IMG/VR virus record: IMGVR_UViG_3300024985_000004
Coordinates: 1-37,658 of that record
Source of the DNA: a virus
Length of the DNA stretch: 37,658 bases
Reading direction: 5' to 3' (one strand)
This document shows, piece after piece, positions 23,799 through 30,058 of this stretch; positions within the stretch are counted from its first letter, which is position 1; every line of letters starts with the position of its first letter. The notes below the pieces were generated by a model. It was not told where the DNA came from and ran no database searches. It was given only the letters and a program-made list of their open reading frames with translations. A program made the position numbers and the translations under genes.

Positions 23799-24758
23799 CT
23801 ATTTACGTGGGCGGCCCGGCCCTTTAGGTTGGCTATCAATGCGCTTTTGCTCACGCGTGGCCTTGGCAGTCTCGTGTTTGCGCTCAATCATGGGATATTC
23901 CAACAGCCAGCCGCTGGCCTCGTCATCCGTCAAAATGTGCTTGCTTGTAATTGAGGTGGGCATGTCGTCAGGCATATAAACGCTGCGCCTTACCTTATCC
24001 AGCATGTCAGCGGCGCGTGCGGCGACCACATGTGCCGTTATCCATATCTGCTCTGTGCGCAACCGCCATTCAGGTTCGTTAATGTTTTCTTTTTCAGCGT
24101 CTTCAAATAACGCCCAAATGCTGTTTAAAGCCAATTCACACTCCGCTTGATAAGCAAGACACTCTTCGCGGACATGATGGGTTTGCGGTAAAAACTGATA
24201 GGCTTTTTCGCGGTGCTTCATCTTTGCTATCAAAGTATCTCGATACTCTATTTCTGCCTCGAGCCTTTTTTCCCGTAATGATCTGCTGCTTTCCATGTCA
24301 CGCAAGCGTTGACGCAGATCGCGCACACTAAGCGTGTGTACATCGCCACTTGGATCGTCTAAAAAATCCTGTATTACTTCCGGGTCTGCACTAGCTAAAA
24401 GTTGTAGTTTTGTTTTTCCGATTGAAAACACTTTTCGGCGGTTTTCTTCAGGCAGGCTGGTATAAAACTTTGCAGTTTTCATCAGTTCATAAGCGCGTTG
24501 ATTTTCAACACCGTGCTCTTTAAGCATTTTTAAAAAGTGACCGTTTTCGGCTTCTGCATGTGCCTTAAGCAGCAAATATCCCGCCTCAAGAATTAAAGTT
24601 GCGGCAGAGTTTTGAGCTACAACAGCGCGGTTAACATAATCTGAAACGGTGCCTGATAACACGATGCCTAACGACTGAGCGACGCTCTCATCCTCATGAC
24701 TAAAGTCATTAATTACAGTTCCCGAACGTTCGGGAACTTTTTCTAATTCACTCGCCAT
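23799..24758 (-). CDS. DUF3102-like protein with AT-hook tail
   Basis: This 319-residue protein lies upstream of transposase A. The central region (about 40-150, LILEAGYLLLKAHAEAENGHFLKMLKEHGVENQRAYELMKTA) has the DUF3102 pattern of phage and plasmid proteins. A coiled-coil middle follows, and the end GPGRPRK is an AT-hook-like DNA-binding motif. The start at 24758 is set by AAGGAGA upstream. It overlaps the preceding gene by 11 bases. A perfect 20-bp palindrome lies in its fifth to twelfth codons. A DNA-architectural or transposition accessory role is inferred. Confidence 0.75.
   Translation of the reverse strand: MASELEKVPERSGTVINDFSHEDESVAQSLGIVLSGTVSDYVNRAVVAQNSAATLILEAGYLLLKAHAEAENGHFLKMLKEHGVENQRAYELMKTAKFYTSLPEENRRKVFSIGKTKLQLLASADPEVIQDFLDDPSGDVHTLSVRDLRQRLRDMESSRSLREKRLEAEIEYRDTLIAKMKHREKAYQFLPQTHHVREECLAYQAECELALNSIWALFEDAEKENINEPEWRLRTEQIWITAHVVAARAADMLDKVRRSVYMPDDMPTSITSKHILTDDEASGWLLEYPMIERKHETAKATREQKRIDSQPKGPGRPRK
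24718..24737. promoter_or_regulatory. Perfect 20-bp palindrome in the start of the DUF3102-like gene
   Basis: The arms are GTTCCCGAAC and GTTCGGGAAC with no central gap. It is inside coding sequence, about 20 bp after the ATG. A palindrome this long by chance is rare in 37 kb. It shares only AACGTT at its centre with the late palindrome. It could be an operator or protein-binding site. Confidence 0.4.
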
Positions 24759-25065
24759 TACTGTCTCCTTGTTTTGCTCTTTTAAGTAGTGATTGCTCAA
24801 TGACTTTATCTAACTGGACTTGTCTAACTTTTAATTGGAGGTGCTTCGTTTGAAAGCTTGCTAGTTTAAAAAGCTTGTTAACCAAAGCAGCTGAATCACC
24901 TAATCGGTCTATCAACTCATTTGCAGCCTCTTCAAAAGAGGCGCTCTCTTCGCAGGTACTGGCAAGCATATTCAGCCACTCAGCAAAGTGTGATAAGGAC
25001 TTCTTTTCTTCTATTGCTTGGCTTTTTGCATCCGCTACTAAAGAGGCGATATTTAAATCACTCAT
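24748..25065 (-). CDS. Small early protein, unknown
   Basis: This 105-residue helical, charged protein follows the BcepMu gp16-like regulator with a four-base overlap. The sequence (SLVADAKSQAIEEKKSLSHFAEWLNMLAS) looks like an all-alpha protein. It ends in a Lys/Arg-rich tail. No family was recognised. It lies in the position occupied in BcepMu-type phages by small early genes ahead of the transposase. Confidence 0.65.
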   Translation of the reverse strand: MSDLNIASLVADAKSQAIEEKKSLSHFAEWLNMLASTCEESASFEEAANELIDRLGDSAALVNKLFKLASFQTKHLQLKVRQVQLDKVIEQSLLKRAKQGDSNGE

Positions 25066-25247
25066 GCCGCTTCTCCTGATTTAATACCTAATGCCACAGC
25101 GACTTTATGAGCCTCTCCAGACCTGCCTTTATTAAATCCATTAACCACGGCAACCACTGTTTTGGGGTTGAAGTTGTTCGCTTTAGCCCACTCTGAATAC
25201 CTCTCGCCTCTTTCCTCGAACTGTTTCTTTACTTGTTCTCTAGTCAT
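25062..25247 (-). CDS. BcepMu gp16-like DNA-binding protein (Ner-position regulator)
   Basis: This 61-residue protein matches the BcepMu gp16 family: MTREQVKKQFEERGERYSEWAKANNF, then a helix-turn-helix ending NGFNKGRSGEAHKVAVALGIK. It is the first gene of the leftward early operon and sits where Ner acts in Mu, so it probably down-regulates early or repressor transcription. The start at 25247 has CGGAG upstream; upstream in-frame codons would extend into the promoter region. Confidence 0.85.
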   Translation of the reverse strand: MTREQVKKQFEERGERYSEWAKANNFNPKTVVAVVNGFNKGRSGEAHKVAVALGIKSGEAA

Positions 25248-25281
25248 TGATAATCTCCGTTGATGTAGTTTACTGGTGCTT

Positions 25282-25310
25282 ATCGTAGTGAAGAAATCTT
25301 CACGTGTCAA
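25282..25310 (-). promoter_or_regulatory. Early promoter (sigma-70) with operator in the spacer
   Basis: On the minus strand TTGACA (25305-25310) and TACGAT (25282-25287) are exactly 17 bp apart. This is the strongest promoter seen in the window and it reads into the early transposition operon. The 17-bp spacer is almost filled by the operator palindrome at 25288-25303, so repressor binding would block RNA polymerase directly. Confidence 0.8.
25288..25303. promoter_or_regulatory. Repressor operator O1
   Basis: GTGAAGA-AA-TCTTCAC is a palindrome with seven-base arms between the -35 and -10 of the early promoter. It is the presumed target of the adjacent XRE-type repressor. Confidence 0.7.
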
Positions 25311-25320
25311 CATACAAACA

Positions 25321-25336
25321 GGAATATTTCTTCATG
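25321..25336. promoter_or_regulatory. Second, imperfect operator over the repressor start
   Basis: Read on the minus strand, CATGAAGAAATATTCC resembles O1 (GTGAAGAAATCTTCAC), with 33 bp between centres. It overlaps the repressor RBS-to-ATG region and may give autoregulation. Confidence 0.5.
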
Positions 25337-25777
25337 AATGCAGGCGAAAGATTAAAAGAAGAGCGGGAGCGATTAAACCTCACGCAAAAAGCTATTGCTG
25401 ATGCAGCCGGGACAACCTCACGCACACAAATTTCATATGAGGGGAACGGCTCTCCACCCAAATCAAGTTATCTAGCGAAGGTGGCTTTGCTTGGCGTTGA
25501 TGTTGGATATGTAATAACTGGTATACGAGCTGAAAACGTTGCCCACACGCCAACGGAATTGGGCTATCTACGACACTGTCGACTATTGGCAACCAAGGGG
25601 CTGGAGATTCAAGGGCTGAACGGATTGGTGTTTTTGCGTGAGTCTAACGGCATATCGATTGATGACATGCCCAATACCTACCAACAGACGGTCCAGCAGG
25701 TCAGCATGATAGCGGGGACATACACCGTGCATGAGGATGGGCCGGAGTATGGAGACGCCGAAGGGATAAAAGAATAA
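25334..25777 (+). CDS. XRE-family phage repressor
   Basis: This 147-residue protein has an N-terminal helix-turn-helix (about 3-60: GERLKEERERLNLTQKAIADAAG, then TSRTQISYEGNGSPP). A C-terminal part of about 85 residues lacks an obvious LexA-like Ser-Lys protease signature. It is transcribed divergently from the early operon across a region with two operator-like sites, the typical lysogeny switch. The start at 25334 is preferred over an upstream codon in the operator region. Its stop overlaps the next gene (TAATG), so that gene is co-expressed in the lysogen. Confidence 0.88.
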   Translation: MNAGERLKEERERLNLTQKAIADAAGTTSRTQISYEGNGSPPKSSYLAKVALLGVDVGYVITGIRAENVAHTPTELGYLRHCRLLATKGLEIQGLNGLVFLRESNGISIDDMPNTYQQTVQQVSMIAGTYTVHEDGPEYGDAEGIKE

Positions 25778-26304
25778 TGCAAAACAGCATCCCCCTTACT
25801 TTGCCTGGGCATACGTTTGTTGATCAATTGCAATGGCTTGAAGCATGGGCCTGTTTGCCGGAAGGCATGCTCTCGAATGCAGCTGAGAAACTGGCTGCGG
25901 TCGCTAACGAAGGCGCGGAAAAAATGGTTCCAGTCATATTGGATAGCGTGAATCATCAAGCGTGGTCGTGGCCTGCTTACGATGCTTATCTGGAAGCTGA
26001 TGGATTCACATATAGCGGCAACCGATTAAAGGATATGGCCGAACAGATTTATCATAAGTACCGTACCAACAAGATGGCGATATACCGAAAATCGCAAATG
26101 GAACCGTTAAAACACTTGCGCCCATTTTGGAAATTATCTGGTCGGTGTGCGTCGTCTGATAAGCGTTTTGATGATGCAATTATTACTAAAGCAGCTGATG
26201 ATATATTTTGGAATACAGGCTGCCTACCATGGCATTGCGATCAATTAGATTGTCGGTGCCGAGTATCATCACATACAGAAAGCGAAATAAAGGAACCAGT
26301 CTAG
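25777..26304 (+). CDS. Repressor-operon protein resembling part of minor head protein F
   Basis: This 175-residue protein is translated with the repressor. Its C-terminal half (about 95-165) can be aligned with residues 98-170 of the F protein at 35693-36928. Shared landmarks are Y.TN (95-98), KHLRP (112-116) and C.CR (159-162), at nearly the same spacings. The N-terminal half is different and looks alpha-helical. Possible readings are a captured fragment of F or a decoy that disturbs head assembly of a superinfecting relative; both are inference. It is followed by a host-type palindrome. Confidence 0.6.
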   Translation: MQNSIPLTLPGHTFVDQLQWLEAWACLPEGMLSNAAEKLAAVANEGAEKMVPVILDSVNHQAWSWPAYDAYLEADGFTYSGNRLKDMAEQIYHKYRTNKMAIYRKSQMEPLKHLRPFWKLSGRCASSDKRFDDAIITKAADDIFWNTGCLPWHCDQLDCRCRVSSHTESEIKEPV

Positions 26305-26372
26305 TAGGGTGGGCACTGCTGTTCGTGCCCTCATGGAATAAAATAGTAAGTAGGATGGGTAGAGCATCCTAC
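26304..26372. repeat. Two host-type palindromes
   Basis: The first is GTAGGGTGGGCAC with GTGCCC (26304-26330), followed by TCATGGAATAAA. The second is GTAGGATG/CATCCTAC with eight-base arms (26350-26372). Both fill the gap between the repressor unit and the first accessory gene and could act as transcription terminators. Confidence 0.8.
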
Positions 26373-26384
26373 TGGAGATAAACA

Positions 26385-26882
26385 ATGACTCAAGAAGCAA
26401 CGCAACCAATAAATAAGCGGCCTAGTTGGCAACACATCGGATTGTTTTTAATCCTAATGATTGCTGTCAATTTAATTTATGACGCGAGTAAAAAGTATAT
26501 TGCTCTGCGCGCTGCGCCAGTCAGTGTTGAGGATGCCAAAGATAAAATGGTTGGTGTCTGGACATACGCTGAGCCGTTGGATTTTAGCAATGACCCATTC
26601 CCATTTGAGTGGATTAAATGGGATATCCAGGCAGATGGCACTATGACAATATGGCATACCAGCCCCACCAGTAATGACTGGGGGACTGGCGAAACAATCC
26701 CATATCAAATAGTCAGCGATAAATATGCCCCTACCGGTGAGCGCTGGTTTGGTATTGAGGCCCCCAACGGCTATACCGTAGGGGTTTATGAGGGTGGTCA
26801 TATCGTTTTGCACATGCGTCCGGCTGCAAATACAAAAACTGGCACGATGCAACGAGGTGATAGCGACCCATTTACGAGATAA
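26385..26882 (+). CDS. Membrane-anchored accessory protein, unknown
   Basis: This 165-residue protein has a short cytoplasmic N terminus, one transmembrane helix (about 17-34, HIGLFLILMIAVNLIYDA) and a periplasmic-type domain of about 130 residues rich in Trp, Gly and Thr (KMVGVWTYAEP, GTMTIWHTSPTSNDWGTGE). That is a lipocalin-like or beta-rich pattern. It is flanked by palindromes on both sides. It is likely expressed in the lysogen as a moron. No family was recognised. Confidence 0.65.
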   Translation: MTQEATQPINKRPSWQHIGLFLILMIAVNLIYDASKKYIALRAAPVSVEDAKDKMVGVWTYAEPLDFSNDPFPFEWIKWDIQADGTMTIWHTSPTSNDWGTGETIPYQIVSDKYAPTGERWFGIEAPNGYTVGVYEGGHIVLHMRPAANTKTGTMQRGDSDPFTR

Positions 26883-26988
26883 CCTGTTAATTCCGGCAAG
26901 GTAAGTAACGCTGTTCCCTACGCAGAATAAATCGGTGGGCAATAAAGCATGGACCACTACATTACTCGATAACTATAGATACCTAAAA

Positions 26989-27177
26989 ATGAAACACTTA
27001 CTTAAGCTAACGACACTAATTTTAATTGCTCAAGTTTTCCTATCATCTAACGCATTTGCTAAGGGCAGAGAGCCATGCTCAGGAAAGAAAGGAGGGATAT
27101 CGCATTGCGCCGGGACTAAATTTATTTGCAACGATGGCACGGTAAGTAAATCAAAAAAGTCATGCACAAAAGGATAA
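26989..27177 (+). CDS. Secreted small Cys-rich protein
   Basis: This 62-residue precursor has a signal peptide of about 24 residues ending SNAFA, leaving a mature part of about 38 residues with four cysteines (PCSGKKGGISHC, FICNDG, KKSC). This resembles a family of small periplasmic proteins with a CSGKKGG...C...CNDG motif seen in gammaproteobacteria and phages, with two probable disulfides. The start at 26989 is chosen for the signal peptide; an upstream extension has no support. Function is unknown. Confidence 0.65.
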   Translation: MKHLLKLTTLILIAQVFLSSNAFAKGREPCSGKKGGISHCAGTKFICNDGTVSKSKKSCTKG

Positions 27178-27184
27178 CTATATA

Positions 27185-27212
27185 GCGTGGGCGTCGCTGT
27201 TCATGCCCACGC
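27185..27212. repeat. Host-type palindrome
   Basis: Eight-base arms GCGTGGGC and GCCCACGC flank a 12-base loop, followed by GGAATAAA as in the 26304 copy. It lies eight bases after the secreted protein gene. Confidence 0.8.
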
Positions 27213-27257
27213 GGAATAAATTTTTGGGTAATAAAGCGTTGCCTGCCTATTTATTAG

Positions 27258-27479
27258 CTAATCGTCATCTTCATCATCTTCGTCACTATTAGGATCGTTG
27301 GTCAGACATTTGAACATCCATTTTGCTGCTAGTTCTAGCTCTAGGCATTGGTGTTCAAGATCAAAGTCAGCGTGGAAATCAGTGCCGGGTTGTACGGTAT
27401 CTAGGCTCTCTATCATGTGTTGACAACGATCGCGCAGTTCGTTGTGGATTTTTTCTTTAAATTTTTTTGATATTTTCAT
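27258..27479 (-). CDS. Small acidic protein, divergent partner of 27492-27758
   Basis: This 73-residue protein begins with a basic stretch (KISKKFKEKI) and ends in a very acidic tail (DPNSDEDDEDDD). Its start and that of the plus-strand gene are only 12 bp apart and share a palindromic ribosome-binding site. A weak match in the first half to the neighbour (LRDRCQHMIESLD against LRTQSEALLNLLD) hints at a duplicated pair. No family was recognised. Confidence 0.55.
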   Translation of the reverse strand: MKISKKFKEKIHNELRDRCQHMIESLDTVQPGTDFHADFDLEHQCLELELAAKWMFKCLTNDPNSDEDDEDDD

Positions 27480-27491
27480 AAGGAGGCTCCT

Positions 27492-27758
27492 ATGCCGATT
27501 ATTCGTAAGTCTAAGGTTATTGATTATTCAAACTTGCTGCGGACACAATCCGAAGCATTGTTGAATTTGTTGGATGGCGCTGAACCAAATTTGAATATTT
27601 GGGATCAATTCGCTATTAGCGAACAGGATTACCTGACGCAATTTACTGAAATAAATCCGATATATCTCTCCTCCTCGATTAGTGCGCTTGAAGCTACCCT
27701 CAAGCAATTGAAAAAATTAGAGCGTTATAAGGAACCTAAGCTGCATAAGAAAAAATGA
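27492..27758 (+). CDS. Small basic protein, divergent partner of 27258-27479
   Basis: This 88-residue protein has a basic C terminus (KKLERYKEPKLHKKK). It has AAGGAGG upstream at good spacing. The pair has an acidic and a basic member, transcribed head to head with no room for promoters between them, which is compatible with an interacting pair. A toxin-antitoxin role is only a suggestion. Confidence 0.55.
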   Translation: MPIIRKSKVIDYSNLLRTQSEALLNLLDGAEPNLNIWDQFAISEQDYLTQFTEINPIYLSSSISALEATLKQLKKLERYKEPKLHKKK

Positions 27759-27773
27759 AGCAAGAATTTAATA

Positions 27774-27802
27774 GTGGGCAATAAAACGCTGCCCACCCTA
27801 CG
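27774..27802. repeat. Host-type palindrome after the accessory island
   Basis: Arms GTGGGCA (27774-27780) and TGCCCAC (27790-27796) are followed by CCTACG. It lies between the convergent ends of the basic protein gene and the muramidase gene and could serve as a terminator for both. Confidence 0.85.
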
Positions 27803-27805
27803 TTA

Positions 27806-28375
27806 TTACGCTATCAATTTGTTATAAGCATCCTGCATGGCAATGTTGTAGGGCGTGCGGCCGTATTGCGCGGCGATGCCTAGGTAGTTGCTGCCGTTGT
27901 AAATGGTGGCCACGCGGTGCCAGTCTTTGTTTATCAGCGCGGTATGCAAGGCGATATCGGTTTTTATAAATTCAATCAGGGCTTTGATTTGCTGCAGTTC
28001 GCTGCGTTTAAAGTCGTCCCACATTGCGCCTACCGACGCATACCCCAAGCGTTGCCAGTGCAAACCCATGATCTGCGGCAGGCCGATTGATGTGGCTTGC
28101 ATCGCTGCATCGGCATCGAGTGCAAAGGCGTTATTAAAAGCGCGCCACTCTTTAGCTTGCACGTCGACCTTGTTAATTGACCATAACCCACTGGGTGCAA
28201 AAGGGGCCTTTTTCTTAAACCATTTGGGCTCAAATTGGATGATGAGTTTGCCGGTGGCTACATCAAAGCCACGGCCGCCTGATTCAACGGCGATAAATGC
28301 TAACAATATGGCGGGCTCTATTGCTGATTGGCTGGCGGTTAGGGCTGCGTTAACAGTGGCTGTTAGTCTGTTCAT
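27806..28375 (-). CDS. N-acetylmuramidase endolysin (DUF3380 / Muramidase family)
   Basis: This 189-residue endolysin cuts the glycan chain of peptidoglycan. The N-terminal region carries the likely catalytic Glu in FIAVESGGRGFD (E31). It is followed by IIQFEPKWFKKKAP, SIGLPQIMGLHWQRLGYAS and IYNGSNYLGIAAQYG, all typical of the family. No signal peptide is evident, so export needs a holin. The start at 28375 has GAGGC upstream. A hairpin stands directly before this RBS. Confidence 0.9.
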   Translation of the reverse strand: MNRLTATVNAALTASQSAIEPAILLAFIAVESGGRGFDVATGKLIIQFEPKWFKKKAPFAPSGLWSINKVDVQAKEWRAFNNAFALDADAAMQATSIGLPQIMGLHWQRLGYASVGAMWDDFKRSELQQIKALIEFIKTDIALHTALINKDWHRVATIYNGSNYLGIAAQYGRTPYNIAMQDAYNKLIA

Positions 28376-28389
28376 GGTTGCCTCGTTGG

Positions 28390-28448
28390 GCAGGCTCACG
28401 GGGAGCCTGCATTGTGTAAAAACCATTGCGAGCACATCCTCACAATGG
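28390..28448 (-). terminator. Tandem hairpins between membrane genes and muramidase
   Basis: On the minus strand a ten-base stem (CCATTGTGAG/CTCGCAATGG, 28423-28448) follows the 21-residue ORF and ends in TTTTT. A second perfect eight-base stem (GCAGGCTC/GAGCCTGC, 28390-28410) stands just upstream of the muramidase RBS. The first looks like an attenuating terminator; the second may affect translation of the endolysin. Confidence 0.65.
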
Positions 28449-28514
28449 TTAGCTCATCACTAATGCAATCAGGCTAATAATGGTCGCGATGATGAATATG
28501 GTCTGCATGCTCAT
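28449..28514 (-). CDS. 21-residue membrane peptide, lysis cassette
   Basis: The ORF MSMQTIFIIATIISLIALVMS is a single hydrophobic helix. It starts two bases after the stop of the upstream 56-residue gene, with GGA within the expected window. It lies between holin candidates and the endolysin, so it may be a small holin regulator. Alternative upstream starts would read through the neighbouring gene in another frame and are unlikely. Confidence 0.4.
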   Translation of the reverse strand: MSMQTIFIIATIISLIALVMS

Positions 28515-28516
28515 GG

Positions 28517-28687
28517 TCAGTCCTTTAATAACACGCCAAGGCCGCCGGCAACACCCGCACCTAATGCTAATAACGGCTGAATATCTTTGCCTAGCCACCA
28601 ACCAATAATCCCCAATACAAAAACACCAATCCAAATCGCGCCGCGCTTGGTGGAGCTTTGGCTCCAGTCGATGCCTATTTTGTCCAT
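28517..28687 (-). CDS. 56-residue membrane protein, holin candidate
   Basis: This small protein has a short polar N terminus (MDKIGIDWSQSSTKRG) and two hydrophobic segments (AIWIGVFVLGIIGWWL and LLALGAGVAGGLGVLL) ending KD. Two short transmembrane helices in the lysis cassette, upstream of the endolysin, suit a class II holin. It is one base from the 189-residue membrane protein gene. Confidence 0.6.
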   Translation of the reverse strand: MDKIGIDWSQSSTKRGAIWIGVFVLGIIGWWLGKDIQPLLALGAGVAGGLGVLLKD

Positions 28688-28688
28688 A

Positions 28689-29258
28689 TCAAACCCCCAA
28701 TAAATAGTGTGCGATCAACATGATCAAAACAAAATCTTGCGCGACACCGTAGATAAGCTCACTGCGCGACCAGGTATCGGATACCAAGCCGGGGATGGTG
28801 AATTTTGTCTCTTGTGCTAGCCAAATAGATACCGGCCAAAACAGGGCTAAAAACACGATGCCGACGGTGACCTCAATGGGGTTTAATGCCCAGGCCAGTG
28901 GCCCGAGTGTTGGCACCCACCAATAAACGCCCCGGATGATTAAGGCGGTAATGTTGTAGCGCCTGACGTTGTCAGCTAATGAGCGCCCCTGTGATGGGTA
29001 GTTAAACGCCACTATTTTTTCGGCCAACCAGGCGATGCCATTGTTGCGGCCCTCTGCGCCGATAAAGTCGCGGCCGTCGATGAGTCCGCCGATCCAATCA
29101 CCCCAGCCCCATGACTCCCCGGCAATGTAGCCGATGGCCACTGCCAAGCCGAGATACGGGTTGTCGGTAATAAAGCCAAACAGCAAACCAAGTAACACGC
29201 CCACCACTTTAGCCATCCAGCTCCAGGTACCGCGCAATCTATGTAATATCGTCATCAT
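28689..29258 (-). CDS. Multi-pass membrane protein of the lysis cassette
   Basis: This 189-residue protein has several hydrophobic helices: about 15-30 (VVGVLLGLLFGFI), 36-48, 105-125 (ALIIRGVYWWVPTLGPLAWAL), 128-146 and 173-188. The middle is a polar stretch with GRDFIGAEGRNNGIAWLAEK. The start codon overlaps the previous stop (ATGATG), with GGAGG upstream. It is found between holin-like genes. Role unknown; holin, antiholin or a host-envelope modifier are options. Confidence 0.6.
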   Translation of the reverse strand: MMTILHRLRGTWSWMAKVVGVLLGLLFGFITDNPYLGLAVAIGYIAGESWGWGDWIGGLIDGRDFIGAEGRNNGIAWLAEKIVAFNYPSQGRSLADNVRRYNITALIIRGVYWWVPTLGPLAWALNPIEVTVGIVFLALFWPVSIWLAQETKFTIPGLVSDTWSRSELIYGVAQDFVLIMLIAHYLLGV

Positions 29259-29449
29259 TTGTAACCTCCACAGTAGTAGTCTCTAAAAGTTTGTTCACGG
29301 GCCTCAGTCTCTGAGATGCCCGCCATTGTTTTAATGCCGACACGCTCGGTAAAGCGGTGGGCATCATCATTGGTTAAGCGCTGTTGTATTTTGTCCAGCC
29401 GGGCTTTTAGCCAGTCGCTGTCAGTTATTTGTGTGGGCAGTGTTTGCAA
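29255..29449 (-). CDS. Small soluble protein of the lysis cassette
   Basis: This 64-residue helical protein starts with TTG and overlaps the upstream 50-residue gene by 25 bases and the downstream gene by four bases. The sequence contains SDWLKARLDKIQQRLTNDDAHRF and ends DYYCGGYK. The RBS is weak, so it may depend on coupled translation. No family was recognised. Confidence 0.5.
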   Translation of the reverse strand: MQTLPTQITDSDWLKARLDKIQQRLTNDDAHRFTERVGIKTMAGISETEAREQTFRDYYCGGYK

Positions 29450-29577
29450 CGCAGTAACCCGATTATTTTTTTTTCGATGGTCATCGCGCCAAAAATAGCC
29501 GCTTTAATTAACAGCACGCTACCGATGATTAGGCCAAGCGCCAAGCCGATTTTGATAAGTGCGTGTAATGGGGCCAT
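29425..29577 (-). CDS. 50-residue membrane protein heading the lysis operon
   Basis: This short protein begins MAPLHALIKIGLALGLIIGS and has one hydrophobic helix (about 8-32) and a Cys/His-rich basic tail (LLRCKHCPHK). It is preceded by AGGA and by the palindrome copy B about 60 bp upstream. As the first gene of the lysis unit it could be a holin or antiholin. Confidence 0.5.
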   Translation of the reverse strand: MAPLHALIKIGLALGLIIGSVLLIKAAIFGAMTIEKKIIGLLRCKHCPHK

Positions 29578-29636
29578 GTGGCAATCCTATTTTGTTAGCA
29601 AAAACAATACGCCAACCCCCGCTAATTGCCCTCGCT

Positions 29637-29648
29637 GGAAACGTTTCC
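29637..29648. promoter_or_regulatory. Late-operon palindrome, copy B (between lysis and head operons)
   Basis: GGAAACGTTTCC lies in the 127-bp gap between the divergent lysis (start 29577) and head (start 29705) units, about 60 bp from each start codon. It is identical to copy A at 17631-17642 and shares its flanks. A weak -10-like TAACCT lies at 29676-29681 for the rightward unit. Confidence 0.6.
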
Positions 29649-29704
29649 CGGCTGATCAAACCCCTCGCGCGCGCGTAACCTGCAAGCTCGTTTTGGGAGT
29701 TGTT

Positions 29705-30058
29705 ATGACACGCATTTATTTAGCCGGACCGATGTCGGGCCTGCCCGAGTTTAATTACCCGGCATTTAATGAGGCCGCAGCGCAGTTGCGAGCGCGTGGC
29801 TTTATTGTTGAAAACCCTGCGGAAAACCAACAACCGCCGTGCGGTAGCTGGGAAGGCTATATGCGGCTGTCATTAACACAGATGCTGGCCTGTGATTGCG
29901 TGGTGTTGCTGCCGGGTTACCGAGCATCAAAAGGTGCCAGCGTTGAAAACCTGGTCGCCAGCTATTTAAAGATCCCGCGCTACTCAATCGATGAGGCATT
30001 GCAGTTTGATTACAAGTTGCGGGACAGATGCGCTAAACAAGCAGAGGTAACAAAATGA
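29705..30058 (+). CDS. DUF4406 protein (deoxyribosyltransferase-like)
   Basis: This 117-residue protein has the DUF4406 pattern: MTRIYLAGPMSGLPEFNYPAF at the start, PAENQQPPCGSWEGYMRL in the middle and GYRASKGASVENLVA with the conserved Glu. The fold is that of nucleoside 2-deoxyribosyltransferases, but the substrate is unknown. GGGAG precedes the ATG. It is the first gene of the rightward head operon. Confidence 0.85.
   Translation: MTRIYLAGPMSGLPEFNYPAFNEAAAQLRARGFIVENPAENQQPPCGSWEGYMRLSLTQMLACDCVVLLPGYRASKGASVENLVASYLKIPRYSIDEALQFDYKLRDRCAKQAEVTK

Noticed and set aside
28449-28634. Longer 61-codon version of the tiny membrane ORF
   Set aside because: The extra N-terminal part is Cys/Arg-rich out-of-frame translation of the 56-residue holin candidate, and a GGA-supported ATG exists at 28514.
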